In this document: piece by piece, positions 1 through 6,215 of the stretch | Layout: each line of letters starts with the position of its first letter | How positions within the stretch are numbered: the first letter of the stretch is position 1 | Source of the DNA: Lachnospiraceae bacterium | GTDB lineage: Bacteria > Bacillota > Clostridia > Lachnospirales > Lachnospiraceae | Assembly: GCA_017463035.1 (NCBI GenBank) | Contig: JAFTPY010000171.1 | Span: forward strand, 1 to 11,596 | DNA: 11,596 nt | Reading direction: 5' to 3' | Program-made: the position numbers and the translations under genes | The notes under the pieces: model-generated | Database searches by the model: none | The model's input: the letters and a program-made list of their open reading frames with translations, nothing else | What the model was told of the DNA's origin: nothing

Positions 1-935
1 GATACCTCCAACGAATCCGTATACAGGCGAAGGGTATTCTTTCCCCGCATACCGATATCCGCTTTTCCGAGCTCCGCATTCGCCCGTTTCAACAGTTCAA
101 AGAAACGCTCACCGAACCGCTCCTGTACCGCCCGTTCCTCCGTATCCAGAAAGATTCCCTGACAAGAGGAACAAAGCACCTGATTGGTTTCGCAAATGTG
201 CCTCGCCAAACCATACAATGCTTCCTCGTCTGCCTGCTCCGTTACATAGGCAAAGGAAAGCTTATGTCCCCATGGGATAATCTTCGTATTTACACCGGCA
301 AGCTGTCTCGCCGCCGCTACAGCTTCGTCTCCGCCCCAGACCACCACCGCATCCGCAAGCTCCGCAAACACCCGCAGTGTCTCGGTCTCCGCCGACGGCA
401 CATCAAACACATAAATATAGTCCTTTAACCGTGGTTCAAACCGTATCAGCTCCGACAGCAGCCGTACCGAAAGGCCGTTATCCCCCGTAGGAAGCTTTAA
501 TATGTTTATATTGCCCGCCAGTAAGCCTTCTATCACACTATAAGCCGGAAGACCGTCCACATTTCCCGCCGCAATATGAAACAATACGCCGAGCGGATAC
601 CGCTTCCGCAGAGTTCCGTTTTTTAATGCCGGTAAGTCTCCGTACCACTCTCCCAACTCCGTTTTACATTTATATTCCAGCTCCTCCCGTGAAAACAGTC
701 TTGCCAAACCTTGAAACCGTTCATAGGTCAGATTTGCCATCTGAAGCAACGGCAGGGCTATCTCGTCATAGGCTCCCTGTATCGCCGCCTGATATAATTT
801 ATCGCAGGCCGCAATCACACATTCCGTTGTAATGGGATCTTTACCTGCTAAGGTCGTTACACATTCTTCGTACAATCCGGCAAGATACTTCTGCTCCACA
901 TTGGACTCGATCACTTCTCCGTGCAGTAAAATCAT
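1..935 (-). CDS. LuxC-family acyl-CoA/acyl-protein reductase (3' end beyond window)
   Basis: Partial gene: 311 residues are visible and the frame is still open at base 3. LuxC-family enzymes (aldehyde dehydrogenase-like fold, NADPH dependent) reduce an activated acyl group to the aldehyde. Seen here: a PLGVLFHIAAGNVDGLP segment at residues 114-130, the family's nucleotide-binding region; ILKLP at 145-149; VVWGGDEAV at 198-206; and NQVLCSSCQG at 251-260. By position, C255 or C258 should be the acyl-carrying catalytic cysteine. The ATG start overlaps the upstream luxE-like stop codon in an ATGA (932-935), and a purine-rich site (GGGGGCGAAGGG) lies in the end of that gene, so translation is coupled. 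Known for the family: LuxE activates an acid and passes it to LuxC. No luxA, luxB or luxD is visible, so light production is not implied. The family call is firm; the substrate is unknown. Confidence 0.88.
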   Translation of the reverse strand, partial: MILLHGEVIESNVEQKYLAGLYEECVTTLAGKDPITTECVIAACDKLYQAAIQGAYDEIALPLLQMANLTYERFQGLARLFSREELEYKCKTELGEWYGDLPALKNGTLRKRYPLGVLFHIAAGNVDGLPAYSVIEGLLAGNINILKLPTGDNGLSVRLLSELIRFEPRLKDYIYVFDVPSAETETLRVFAELADAVVVWGGDEAVAAARQLAGVNTKIIPWGHKLSFAYVTEQADEEALYGLARHICETNQVLCSSCQGIFLDTEERAVQERFGERFFELLKRANAELGKADIGMRGKNTLRLYTDSLEV

Positions 936-2053
936 TTCCCTTCGCCCCCTTTCAAGAGCTTGTCCGCTCCCGCGGCGCAGGTTACAATATCCCGGATACC
1001 CACACGCCCGATAATCTCCAGCCACGGCGACTCTACCCCGCAAGGACACTTTTCTCTATGTAACCGTCCCAAATCATCCGTCATAATGCTCAAAATCGGA
1101 ACACTGTCCACCTCCGGCGTCAAAAGATTAATGAGTCCGACTTCTCCGTCCGGCACCGGCTTAAGCGTATCCACATCACGAATCAACACTCTGCTGTACA
1201 CCGGCACATGGAAATGATGGCATTTACAATCCACATACAACACCAAATGCTCCGCCGCACCGAAAAACTCGATAATATTGCTTTCTTCAATCCCCAGCAC
1301 CTCTTTTGCCAGGGCATAAAATTCTTTTTTCTCCACCTTTTCCGCATAAAACTGCTTCCAACCGCCGCCGAGAGTCAGAACCGACCCCTTCGGCAATGTC
1401 ACCTTCACGCCTTCTTCCTTCATCTGCTTTAACAAAAAGTAGGTATAGGCAGGGAATCCCGCAGTCCGCACCGGATGCTTCGACTGACTGAACTTTATGA
1501 GTCTTTCCTTTAAATGCTCCAAATCAAGCTTATATCCGTCCTTCGTATACCGCAACGCATAATCCCTGCTGAGTGCCGGAGCAAAATACGTAAACCCGTA
1601 GGAGGTTTTGGATATCACAGTCTTATTCGCCTTATTGGGCTCATACCCAAGAATCAGATAATGCACCGGTTTTAAAGAAAACAGCCGGTGATACTTTCCC
1701 AGTGTCAAAATCATCCGAAGTCCCCGGTACAAACTCATAAAATTATATCCCATCCGGGACTTCGCTCCACTGGTTCCGCTGGAGGTAGCCTTAATCAGCA
1801 TTCTTCTTTGCGGCATAGAAAACACTGCATGACGCTTCAAATACAACGTCGGCAAAAACGGTAACCGTTCCAAATCCTTATATCCCTTTAAATCCTTCGG
1901 CGAAAACCCTTTTACATCCAAAATCTTCCGGTACTCCGGACAATTCTCGTACTGAAATGCGCAATTCTCCTGCATCGCCTTAAAAAACAACGCATCCGAC
2001 TCCCCGTTATCATAGGGTCTTTTTAGCTTGAATAGCTTTGTTCTTGCTGACAT
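932..2053 (-). CDS. LuxE-family acyl-protein synthetase
   Basis: 373 residues, close to the 370-380 usual for LuxE. The family belongs to the adenylate-forming enzymes: it activates a carboxylic acid with ATP, holds the acyl group on a cysteine and passes it to LuxC. Visible motifs are the phosphate-binding loop ATSSGTSGAKS (89-99), GGGWKQF (229-235), EFFGAAEH (262-269) and TDDLGR (325-330). C359 lies 14 residues from the C-terminus, matching the acylated Cys364 of the 378-residue Vibrio harveyi protein (my alignment by distance, not computed). A CxC pair (C336, C338) is also present. The ATG at 2053 is chosen because GGGAGG lies 6 bases before it; a GTG 6 bases further up would abut that site. 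A promoter is seen at 2086-2115. It is first gene of a unit with the LuxC-like gene. Other phenylacetate-CoA-ligase-like functions are possible but less likely given the partner. Confidence 0.9.
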   Translation of the reverse strand: MSARTKLFKLKRPYDNGESDALFFKAMQENCAFQYENCPEYRKILDVKGFSPKDLKGYKDLERLPFLPTLYLKRHAVFSMPQRRMLIKATSSGTSGAKSRMGYNFMSLYRGLRMILTLGKYHRLFSLKPVHYLILGYEPNKANKTVISKTSYGFTYFAPALSRDYALRYTKDGYKLDLEHLKERLIKFSQSKHPVRTAGFPAYTYFLLKQMKEEGVKVTLPKGSVLTLGGGWKQFYAEKVEKKEFYALAKEVLGIEESNIIEFFGAAEHLVLYVDCKCHHFHVPVYSRVLIRDVDTLKPVPDGEVGLINLLTPEVDSVPILSIMTDDLGRLHREKCPCGVESPWLEIIGRVGIRDIVTCAAGADKLLKGGEGK

Positions 2054-2085
2054 ACACACCCTCCCTTATAAGTCTCGCTGTTTTT

Positions 2086-2115
2086 AGTATACCATTTTCT
2101 TACTGTTATCCGCAA
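2086..2115 (-). promoter_or_regulatory. Promoter of the luxE/luxC-like unit
   Basis: On the minus strand TTGCGG (2115-2110), an 18-base spacer and TATACT (2091-2086) form a sigma-A-type promoter. The -10 is preceded by TGG, an extended -10. A start near 2079 would give a leader of about 26 bases before the ATG at 2053. The promoter lies just downstream of the inverted-repeat element, which therefore sits upstream of it and not in its transcript. Confidence 0.6.
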
Positions 2116-2156
2116 CTATTACTTTCTCGCACGGCGGCTCAGGCGTGACGAGGTTC

Positions 2157-2553
2157 TTCTGCTTCTTTTGCTACAACTCGTGTAGAATATATGGAATCCC
2201 CTGTTGAAAACTCCTCTTTGAACTTTACGCAGGATAGTAGACTTTCTTATTACTTCGAAAGTCTGTCAGCAACCCTCGGGCAGGAGGTCTAAAATCAAAA
2301 GCGGACCTGTACGCTTTTGGCACCGATGCGCGACTGCGAAGCAGTCTTCATCTGCGCATCGTGTGCATCCTGCGGAGCACGATTTGTGCAACAAATCCCG
2401 CCATAAGGCATGGATGCCGCATCAGGGCGGTTGCGTCACTTTTTCTCACTCTTGGCGAAGTAATTAGAAAGACTCTATCCGAAGTACGAGAAAAGAGGAG
2501 TTTTCAACAGGGGATTCCACTTATTTGCAACTGAAAAAGCAAAAGAAGCAGAA
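2157..2553. repeat. Large nested inverted-repeat element of about 400 bases
   Basis: No gene is seen in the stretch 2054-2610; this element fills most of it. Outer arms of 16 bases match perfectly as inverted copies (2157-2172 and 2538-2553). Inside them a 28-base perfect inverted pair occupies 2192-2219 and 2492-2519, with about 18-19 unpaired bases between the two arm sets. Further in, 2231-2256 and roughly 2456-2480 form an imperfect inverted pair of about 25 bases. The core holds small hairpins: 2298-2319, 2324-2361 (8-base stem enclosing GACTGC-GAA-GCAGTC), 2381-2397 and 2398-2430. No clear target-site duplication and no coding capacity for a transposase are seen. It could be a MITE-like non-autonomous element or a structured RNA; I do not recognise a named family. 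The repeat geometry is certain, the nature is not. Confidence 0.8.
2324..2361. other. Central hairpin of the inverted-repeat element
   Basis: CGATGCGC (2324-2331) pairs with GCGCATCG (2354-2361). Directly inside, GACTGC (2332-2337) pairs with GCAGTC (2341-2346) around the triloop GAA, with TTCATCT left as a one-sided bulge. The same GACTGC-N3-GCAGTC palindrome returns in the hairpin at 4123-4137. Confidence 0.7.
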
Positions 2554-2575
2554 TACCAGGGAAGCCGCGCATAGC

Positions 2576-2601
2576 AAAACCGCCGCACAATGTGCGGCGG
2601 T
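2576..2601 (-). terminator. Intrinsic terminator of the xylanase gene
   Basis: On the minus strand the sequence CCGCCGCAC-ATT-GTGCGGCGG (2600-2580) forms a 9-base GC-rich stem with a triloop, followed by TTTT (2579-2576). It starts about 10 bases after the xylanase stop codon at 2611. This is a short but very stable Rho-independent terminator. Confidence 0.9.
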
Positions 2602-2610
2602 CCCAAAAAC

Positions 2611-3867
2611 TTATTCGGTTACTTCATCAAAGCCTGCATATTCCTTCAACATCAATGCTCCCGCATATGCGTACTTCGGATTCCACTTTCTGTCAAGCAA
2701 TAACGGATTGTACTCCTGTCTCCAGGAAAGCTCATCCGCAAAGCCCCAGAAGGTCAAGGAATTCATCTCTACGGAGCCGGCCTTTACACGCTCCATAATA
2801 CCGGTAATCAAATCATAGTAGAACTGTCCCTGAATCTTCTTATTCTTATCGGTTGCATAGCCGATATCCTGATACTTACCGAGACAAACATCCAGCTCCG
2901 TTAAGCTCAGCTTAAGACCAAGCTCAGCCATCTTATCCATATGTGCGAAATAAAGGTCCATATCGTCCATAGTATACAAATGCGCCTGGAAACCGATACC
3001 GTCGATTAAATAATTTCCGTCCTCATCCTTTAAGGTCTGGAAGAACTCATAGAATGCTTCGGTCTTAAACTGCTCATTGAAGTCGTTGTAATACAAGTCG
3101 ATGTGCTCCGGTGCATACTTGTCTGCAAAATAGAATGCCTGCCAAATGTAATCGTCACCGATGGTAGAACGCCAGAAGCTCGGACGCATGGTACCGTCAT
3201 CCAGCCAAGCCTCGTTTACTACATCGTATGCATAGAACATATCGCTGAAGCCCTTCTCCGCCAGTACCTCGAAGGTCTGCTTTATATAGCTTTCCATACG
3301 CTTCAGCATCTCTTCTCTGCCTACCAGATTTCCGCTGGTATCAAAGTTATCATAGAAAATCCACTGCGGAGTCTGACTGTGCCAGATAATGGTATGACCA
3401 CGCACTGCCATCCCGTTGTCCTTACACCACTGTAACATCTTTAAGGTATTCGGTCTTAAGCTGACTACCAAATCTCCGGCTGCCTTACTTGCTGCCTGAT
3501 CCAATACGTAATCCGGCTTTAACTCATTTTCAAAAGTGATGCTGTTGAAGTTCTTCTTCATAAACTCCTGGGTTCTGGTATCGTTACACATATACTCGGA
3601 CATACAAGTACCGGCCTTTAAACCGTACTCACCGTAAACATCCTTAAATGTCTGCGTAAACTCCGGAATCGGCGTTGCCGTCGGCTTCGGTGTTACAGTC
3701 GGCTTCGGTGTTGCCGTCGGCTCCGGCGTCGCAGTCGGTTCCGGGGTCGCAGTCGGCTGTACTGCCTCTGTCGGTGCCGGTGTATTGTTGTTTGCTTCGT
3801 TGGTTCCGCAGGCAGCTAATGCAACTGCTAATACTGCCGTAAGAAGCCCCAATTTCCATTTTCTCAT
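2611..3867 (-). CDS. GH10 endo-1,4-beta-xylanase, secreted lipoprotein
   Basis: 418 residues. It should cut internal beta-1,4 linkages of xylan at the cell surface by a retaining mechanism. A signal peptide with lipobox LAAC places the lipidated cysteine at residue 20. A Thr/Pro-rich linker (about 29-68) leads into one GH10 barrel (about 74-410). Family landmarks: TFENELKP (111-118), GHTIIWHSQTPQW (157-169), DVVNEAW with acid/base E219, GFQAH (292-296), LTELD with nucleophile E324, and a C-terminal TFWGFADELSW block. No carbohydrate-binding module is present. The ATG at 3867 is chosen because the signal peptide begins there and AAAGGAG lies 11 bases upstream; an in-frame ATG 12 codons earlier has no such site. 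It is a single-gene unit with its own promoter (3968-3973) and terminator. The acid-stable lipid anchor suggests local sugar capture, not free diffusion. Confidence 0.95.
   Translation of the reverse strand: MRKWKLGLLTAVLAVALAACGTNEANNNTPAPTEAVQPTATPEPTATPEPTATPKPTVTPKPTATPIPEFTQTFKDVYGEYGLKAGTCMSEYMCNDTRTQEFMKKNFNSITFENELKPDYVLDQAASKAAGDLVVSLRPNTLKMLQWCKDNGMAVRGHTIIWHSQTPQWIFYDNFDTSGNLVGREEMLKRMESYIKQTFEVLAEKGFSDMFYAYDVVNEAWLDDGTMRPSFWRSTIGDDYIWQAFYFADKYAPEHIDLYYNDFNEQFKTEAFYEFFQTLKDEDGNYLIDGIGFQAHLYTMDDMDLYFAHMDKMAELGLKLSLTELDVCLGKYQDIGYATDKNKKIQGQFYYDLITGIMERVKAGSVEMNSLTFWGFADELSWRQEYNPLLLDRKWNPKYAYAGALMLKEYAGFDEVTE
3674..3763 (-). repeat. 18-base tandem repeat encoding the xylanase Thr/Pro linker
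   Basis: Five 18-base units (3674-3691, 3692-3709, 3710-3727, 3728-3745, 3746-3763) share the pattern GTxGCxGTCGGxTxCGGx on the plus strand. On the coding strand they give hexapeptides of the type PTATPE/PTATPK. Such in-frame repeats can expand or shrink by slippage and change linker length without breaking the frame. The last unit has diverged. Confidence 0.85.
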
Positions 3868-3967
3868 AATACTATCTTCTCCTTTTTCTTTTACGCCCTG
3901 CACAGTTTCAGTATCCTATTACGCTACAAATCATTTCACTACTGCGACAGAGCAAACTGCGAAGCTA

Positions 3968-3995
3968 ATTATAATACGAATTAGTGCAAAAAGAA
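3968..3995 (-). promoter_or_regulatory. Probable xylanase promoter
   Basis: On the minus strand a perfect TATAAT -10 lies at 3973-3968. The sequence 17 bases upstream (TTTCTT) is a poor -35, and an A/T-rich tract precedes it. TTGCAC at 3989-3984 is too close to serve as -35. A start near 3961 would give a leader of about 94 bases. The weak -35 would suit an activator-dependent gene, which is inference. Confidence 0.5.
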
Positions 3996-4051
3996 AGCTT
4001 TTTTTTAAATGTTAACGATTTGTTCTTTTTTTGGTAATATATTATTTTCTA

Positions 4052-4096
4052 AAACGGACATCTCGCAAATGCTTCGCACTTCCTCGATGTCCGTTT
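4052..4096 (-). terminator. Third (distal) hairpin after prfA
   Basis: AAACGGACATC (4052-4062) pairs with GATGTCCGTTT (4086-4096) in a perfect 11-base stem with a 23-base loop. On the minus strand the stem is followed by only a short T tract (TTTT ending at 4051) and then A/T-rich sequence. It lies between the prfA unit and the xylanase promoter and may insulate them. Confidence 0.55.
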
Positions 4097-4117
4097 GGCT
4101 CATGTACTCTGTTACGC

Positions 4118-4137
4118 AAAAAGACTGCTCCGCAGTC
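4118..4137 (-). terminator. Second hairpin after prfA, with U-tract
   Basis: On the minus strand GACTGC-GGA-GCAGTC (4137-4123) is followed by five T residues (4122-4118), a compact intrinsic terminator with a triloop. It lies about 145 bases after the prfA stop codon. Just before it on the same strand GAAGC-GAA-GCTTC makes another small hairpin. Confidence 0.6.
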
Positions 4138-4156
4138 CCGAAGCTTCGCTTCTCTT

Positions 4157-4217
4157 AAACAAAAGCGAAAGCAGACTCCTACAAATTCATTTGCGTCGTC
4201 TGCTTTCGCTTTCGTTT
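4157..4217 (-). terminator. First hairpin after prfA, 20-base stem
   Basis: The arms 4157-4176 and 4198-4217 pair over 20 bases. The one non-Watson-Crick position is a G-U wobble in minus-strand RNA but an A-C mismatch in plus-strand RNA, which points to a minus-strand transcript. A smaller CAAA/TTTG hairpin sits in the loop. The 3' arm is T-rich (CTTTTGTTT) but no long U-tract follows. It lies about 65 bases after the prfA stop. Confidence 0.65.
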
Positions 4218-4281
4218 ATTTTTGCGCTTTATGGCCTTAAAGCTATTTTACTCAAAGTCACATTCGCGCTATTCGCTCATG

Positions 4282-5355
4282 CTATGCTTCTGCCATCTTT
4301 GCCAACTTTGCTGCCTGGTCAGCTGCCGTCAGCGCATCCACCACTTCGGTCAAATCACCGTTTAAGATTTCGTTCAAACGGTGAGTCGTGAGCTTAATGC
4401 GGTGGTCGGTGACACGTCCGTCCGGGAAGTTATAGGTACGGATCTTCTCGGAACGATCGCCGGTACCTACCTGGCTGCGTCTTGCCTCTGCCTCGGCGTC
4501 ATGGGCCTCCTGAAGTTTTAACTCATATAACTTTGCACGAAGCACCTTTAACGCCTTATCACGGTTTTTAAGCTGGGACTTCTCATCCTGACAAGAAATT
4601 ACGATACCTGTCGGAATATGGGTCAAACGTACCGCAGAGTCGGTGGTGTTGACACACTGTCCGCCGTTACCGGATGCACGGAACACATCAAACTTACAGT
4701 CATTCATATTTAACTCTACATCTACTTCCTCAGCCTCCGGCATAATTGCTACCGTAGCAGTGGAGGTATGAATACGTCCGCCGGATTCGGTTACCGGTAC
4801 ACGCTGTACACGATGTACACCGCTCTCGTACTTCAGCTTGGAATAGGCACCCTGGCCGTTTACCATAAACACCGCTTCCTTAAAACCGCCGATACCGTTT
4901 TCGTTTACGTTCATCAAATCAATCTTCCAACGGAAAGTTTCCGCATATTTTGCATACATACGGTAAAGCTCCGCCGCAAACAATGCAGCCTCGTCACCGC
5001 CCGCACCCGCACGAATTTCCACAATAACGTTCTTTTCATCGTTCGGGTCCTTCGGAATCAGTAAAATCTTAAGATTCTGCTCACATTCTTCCAAACGTGT
5101 CTTTGCCTCGGCAAGCTCTTCCTTTGCCAACTCACGCATCTCTTCATCGCTTTCCTCGTCAAGCATGGCTAAGCTATCCTCAATATCCTGCTTCGTCTGC
5201 TTGTAACGCTTATACTCCGCAACGATATCCGCCAAATCATTCTGCTCCTTCATGAGCTTGCGGAATCTTGCCTGATCATTTACCACGTTCGGGTCGCTTA
5301 ATTCATTCTGAAGCTCCTCGTAACGCTGCAACAAATCCTCTAACTTATCAAACAT
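4282..5355 (-). CDS. prfA: Peptide chain release factor 1 (RF1)
   Basis: 357 residues, normal for RF1. It reads UAA and UAG in the ribosomal A site and triggers release of the finished protein. The PVT tripeptide (187-189, in RVPVTE) is the codon-reading motif of RF1, which separates it from RF2 with SPF. The catalytic GGQ is at 231-233 in GNGGQCVNTTDSAVRLTH; Q233 is the residue methylated by PrmC, whose gene is directly upstream. An acidic coiled-coil N-terminal domain (about 1-100) and the basic tail-side motif RSEKIRTYNFPDGRVTDHR (301-319) are as expected. The ATG lies 2 bases after the prmC stop codon, and its AAGGAG site is inside the prmC end with 8 bases of spacing, so the two are coupled. 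Three hairpins follow the gene. Confidence 0.98.
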   Translation of the reverse strand: MFDKLEDLLQRYEELQNELSDPNVVNDQARFRKLMKEQNDLADIVAEYKRYKQTKQDIEDSLAMLDEESDEEMRELAKEELAEAKTRLEECEQNLKILLIPKDPNDEKNVIVEIRAGAGGDEAALFAAELYRMYAKYAETFRWKIDLMNVNENGIGGFKEAVFMVNGQGAYSKLKYESGVHRVQRVPVTESGGRIHTSTATVAIMPEAEEVDVELNMNDCKFDVFRASGNGGQCVNTTDSAVRLTHIPTGIVISCQDEKSQLKNRDKALKVLRAKLYELKLQEAHDAEAEARRSQVGTGDRSEKIRTYNFPDGRVTDHRIKLTTHRLNEILNGDLTEVVDALTAADQAAKLAKMAEA

Positions 5356-5357
5356 CT

Positions 5358-6203
5358 CTAAATCTCCTTATTATCACCCGGCCAAACCGCAAATACCATA
5401 CGGTCCAGTCCGGCATAATCTTTCTTCACTTCAATCGACACATAACCCTCTGCCGAAAGAATCTCAGGTACAGTTTCTCCCTGGTCGTGACCGATTTCAA
5501 ACATCAGCCTGCCTCCCGGAGTCAAATACATCTTTGCCTCCGCCGCGATTCTCCGATAAAAAAGCAATCCGTCTTCTGTTCCGTCAAGTGCCATGCGGGG
5601 CTCAAAATCCCTTACCTCCGGCATCAGTCCGTCCACCACCGAACTCCTGATATAGGGTGGATTGGATACAATAATGTCATACAAACCTTCTACACGCTCA
5701 AACAAGTCACCTTGAAAAAACGTCACATCCGCATCCAAAAGTTCCGCATTTTTTCTTGCTACCGCAAGAGCCTCCCCCGAATAATCGGAAGCTGCCGCAT
5801 ACGCAGGCGCTCCTAACTTTGCCACAGTTACCGCAATGCATCCGGAACCGGTACACATATCCAGTACACGCTTCCCTTTCGCATCCGTAAAGACTTCTTC
5901 TGCCAAAAGCTCCGTCTCCGGTCTGGGAATCAGCACCCCCGGCTGCACACGAAAGCATAATCCGCAAAACTCCTGCTCTCCGGTAATGTACTGCACCGGC
6001 TCATGCTTCCTGCGCCTTGCAAGCAACTCCCGGAAGCATGCTTCCTCCTCTTCCGGTACCGGGAGAGTTCCGTCCCGCAAAAAAGTCATAAAATCCACTC
6101 CGCATGCATGAAACAATAATATTCTTGCATCCGTACGGGCCTCTTCAATACCGGCCTCCGTAAGCTGTTTGACTCCCTCTGCCATCAATTCGGAATAAGT
6201 CAT
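5358..6203 (-). CDS. prmC: Release factor glutamine methyltransferase PrmC (HemK)
   Basis: 281 residues, typical length. It transfers a methyl group from S-adenosylmethionine to the GGQ glutamine of release factors in the cytoplasm. Visible: an N-terminal helical release-factor-binding domain (about 1-75), RPETE (94-98), the SAM-binding motif VLDMCTGSGCIAV (113-125), acidic D140 after the second strand, and the NPPY signature (181-184) that holds the target glutamine. The start at 6203 has AAAGGCGGG about 5 bases upstream and lies 12 bases after the yqhQ stop codon. An ATG 5 bases earlier is out of frame. It is followed after 2 bases by prfA, its substrate gene, the arrangement common in many bacteria. 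Confidence 0.97.
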   Translation of the reverse strand: MTYSELMAEGVKQLTEAGIEEARTDARILLFHACGVDFMTFLRDGTLPVPEEEEACFRELLARRRKHEPVQYITGEQEFCGLCFRVQPGVLIPRPETELLAEEVFTDAKGKRVLDMCTGSGCIAVTVAKLGAPAYAAASDYSGEALAVARKNAELLDADVTFFQGDLFERVEGLYDIIVSNPPYIRSSVVDGLMPEVRDFEPRMALDGTEDGLLFYRRIAAEAKMYLTPGGRLMFEIGHDQGETVPEILSAEGYVSIEVKKDYAGLDRMVFAVWPGDNKEI

Positions 6204-6215
6204 AACATCCCGCCT

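Noticed and set aside
1..2053. Bioluminescence (lux) operon
   Set aside because: Only LuxC- and LuxE-like genes are seen; there is no luciferase subunit or LuxD in the window, and such pairs occur in dark bacteria.
2157..2553. Insertion sequence or CRISPR array
   Set aside because: There is no transposase frame, no clear target duplication, and the repeats are inverted and single, not regularly spaced direct repeats.
3865..3903. Earlier ATG for the xylanase, 12 codons upstream
   Set aside because: It would place charged residues before the signal peptide and has no ribosome binding site; the later ATG has AAAGGAG upstream and a normal lipoprotein signal.
4007..4021. Semi-palindrome around GTTAAC upstream of the xylanase promoter as a sugar-regulator operator
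   Set aside because: The symmetry is broken by one base outside the central six, it is A/T-rich by composition, and it lies about 35 bases above the -10; too weak to call.
5268..5816. Open frame of about 180 codons on the plus strand
   Set aside because: It lies wholly opposite prfA and prmC, which have all their catalytic motifs, and shows no domain or ribosome binding site. The other plus-strand open frames in the window fail for the same reason.
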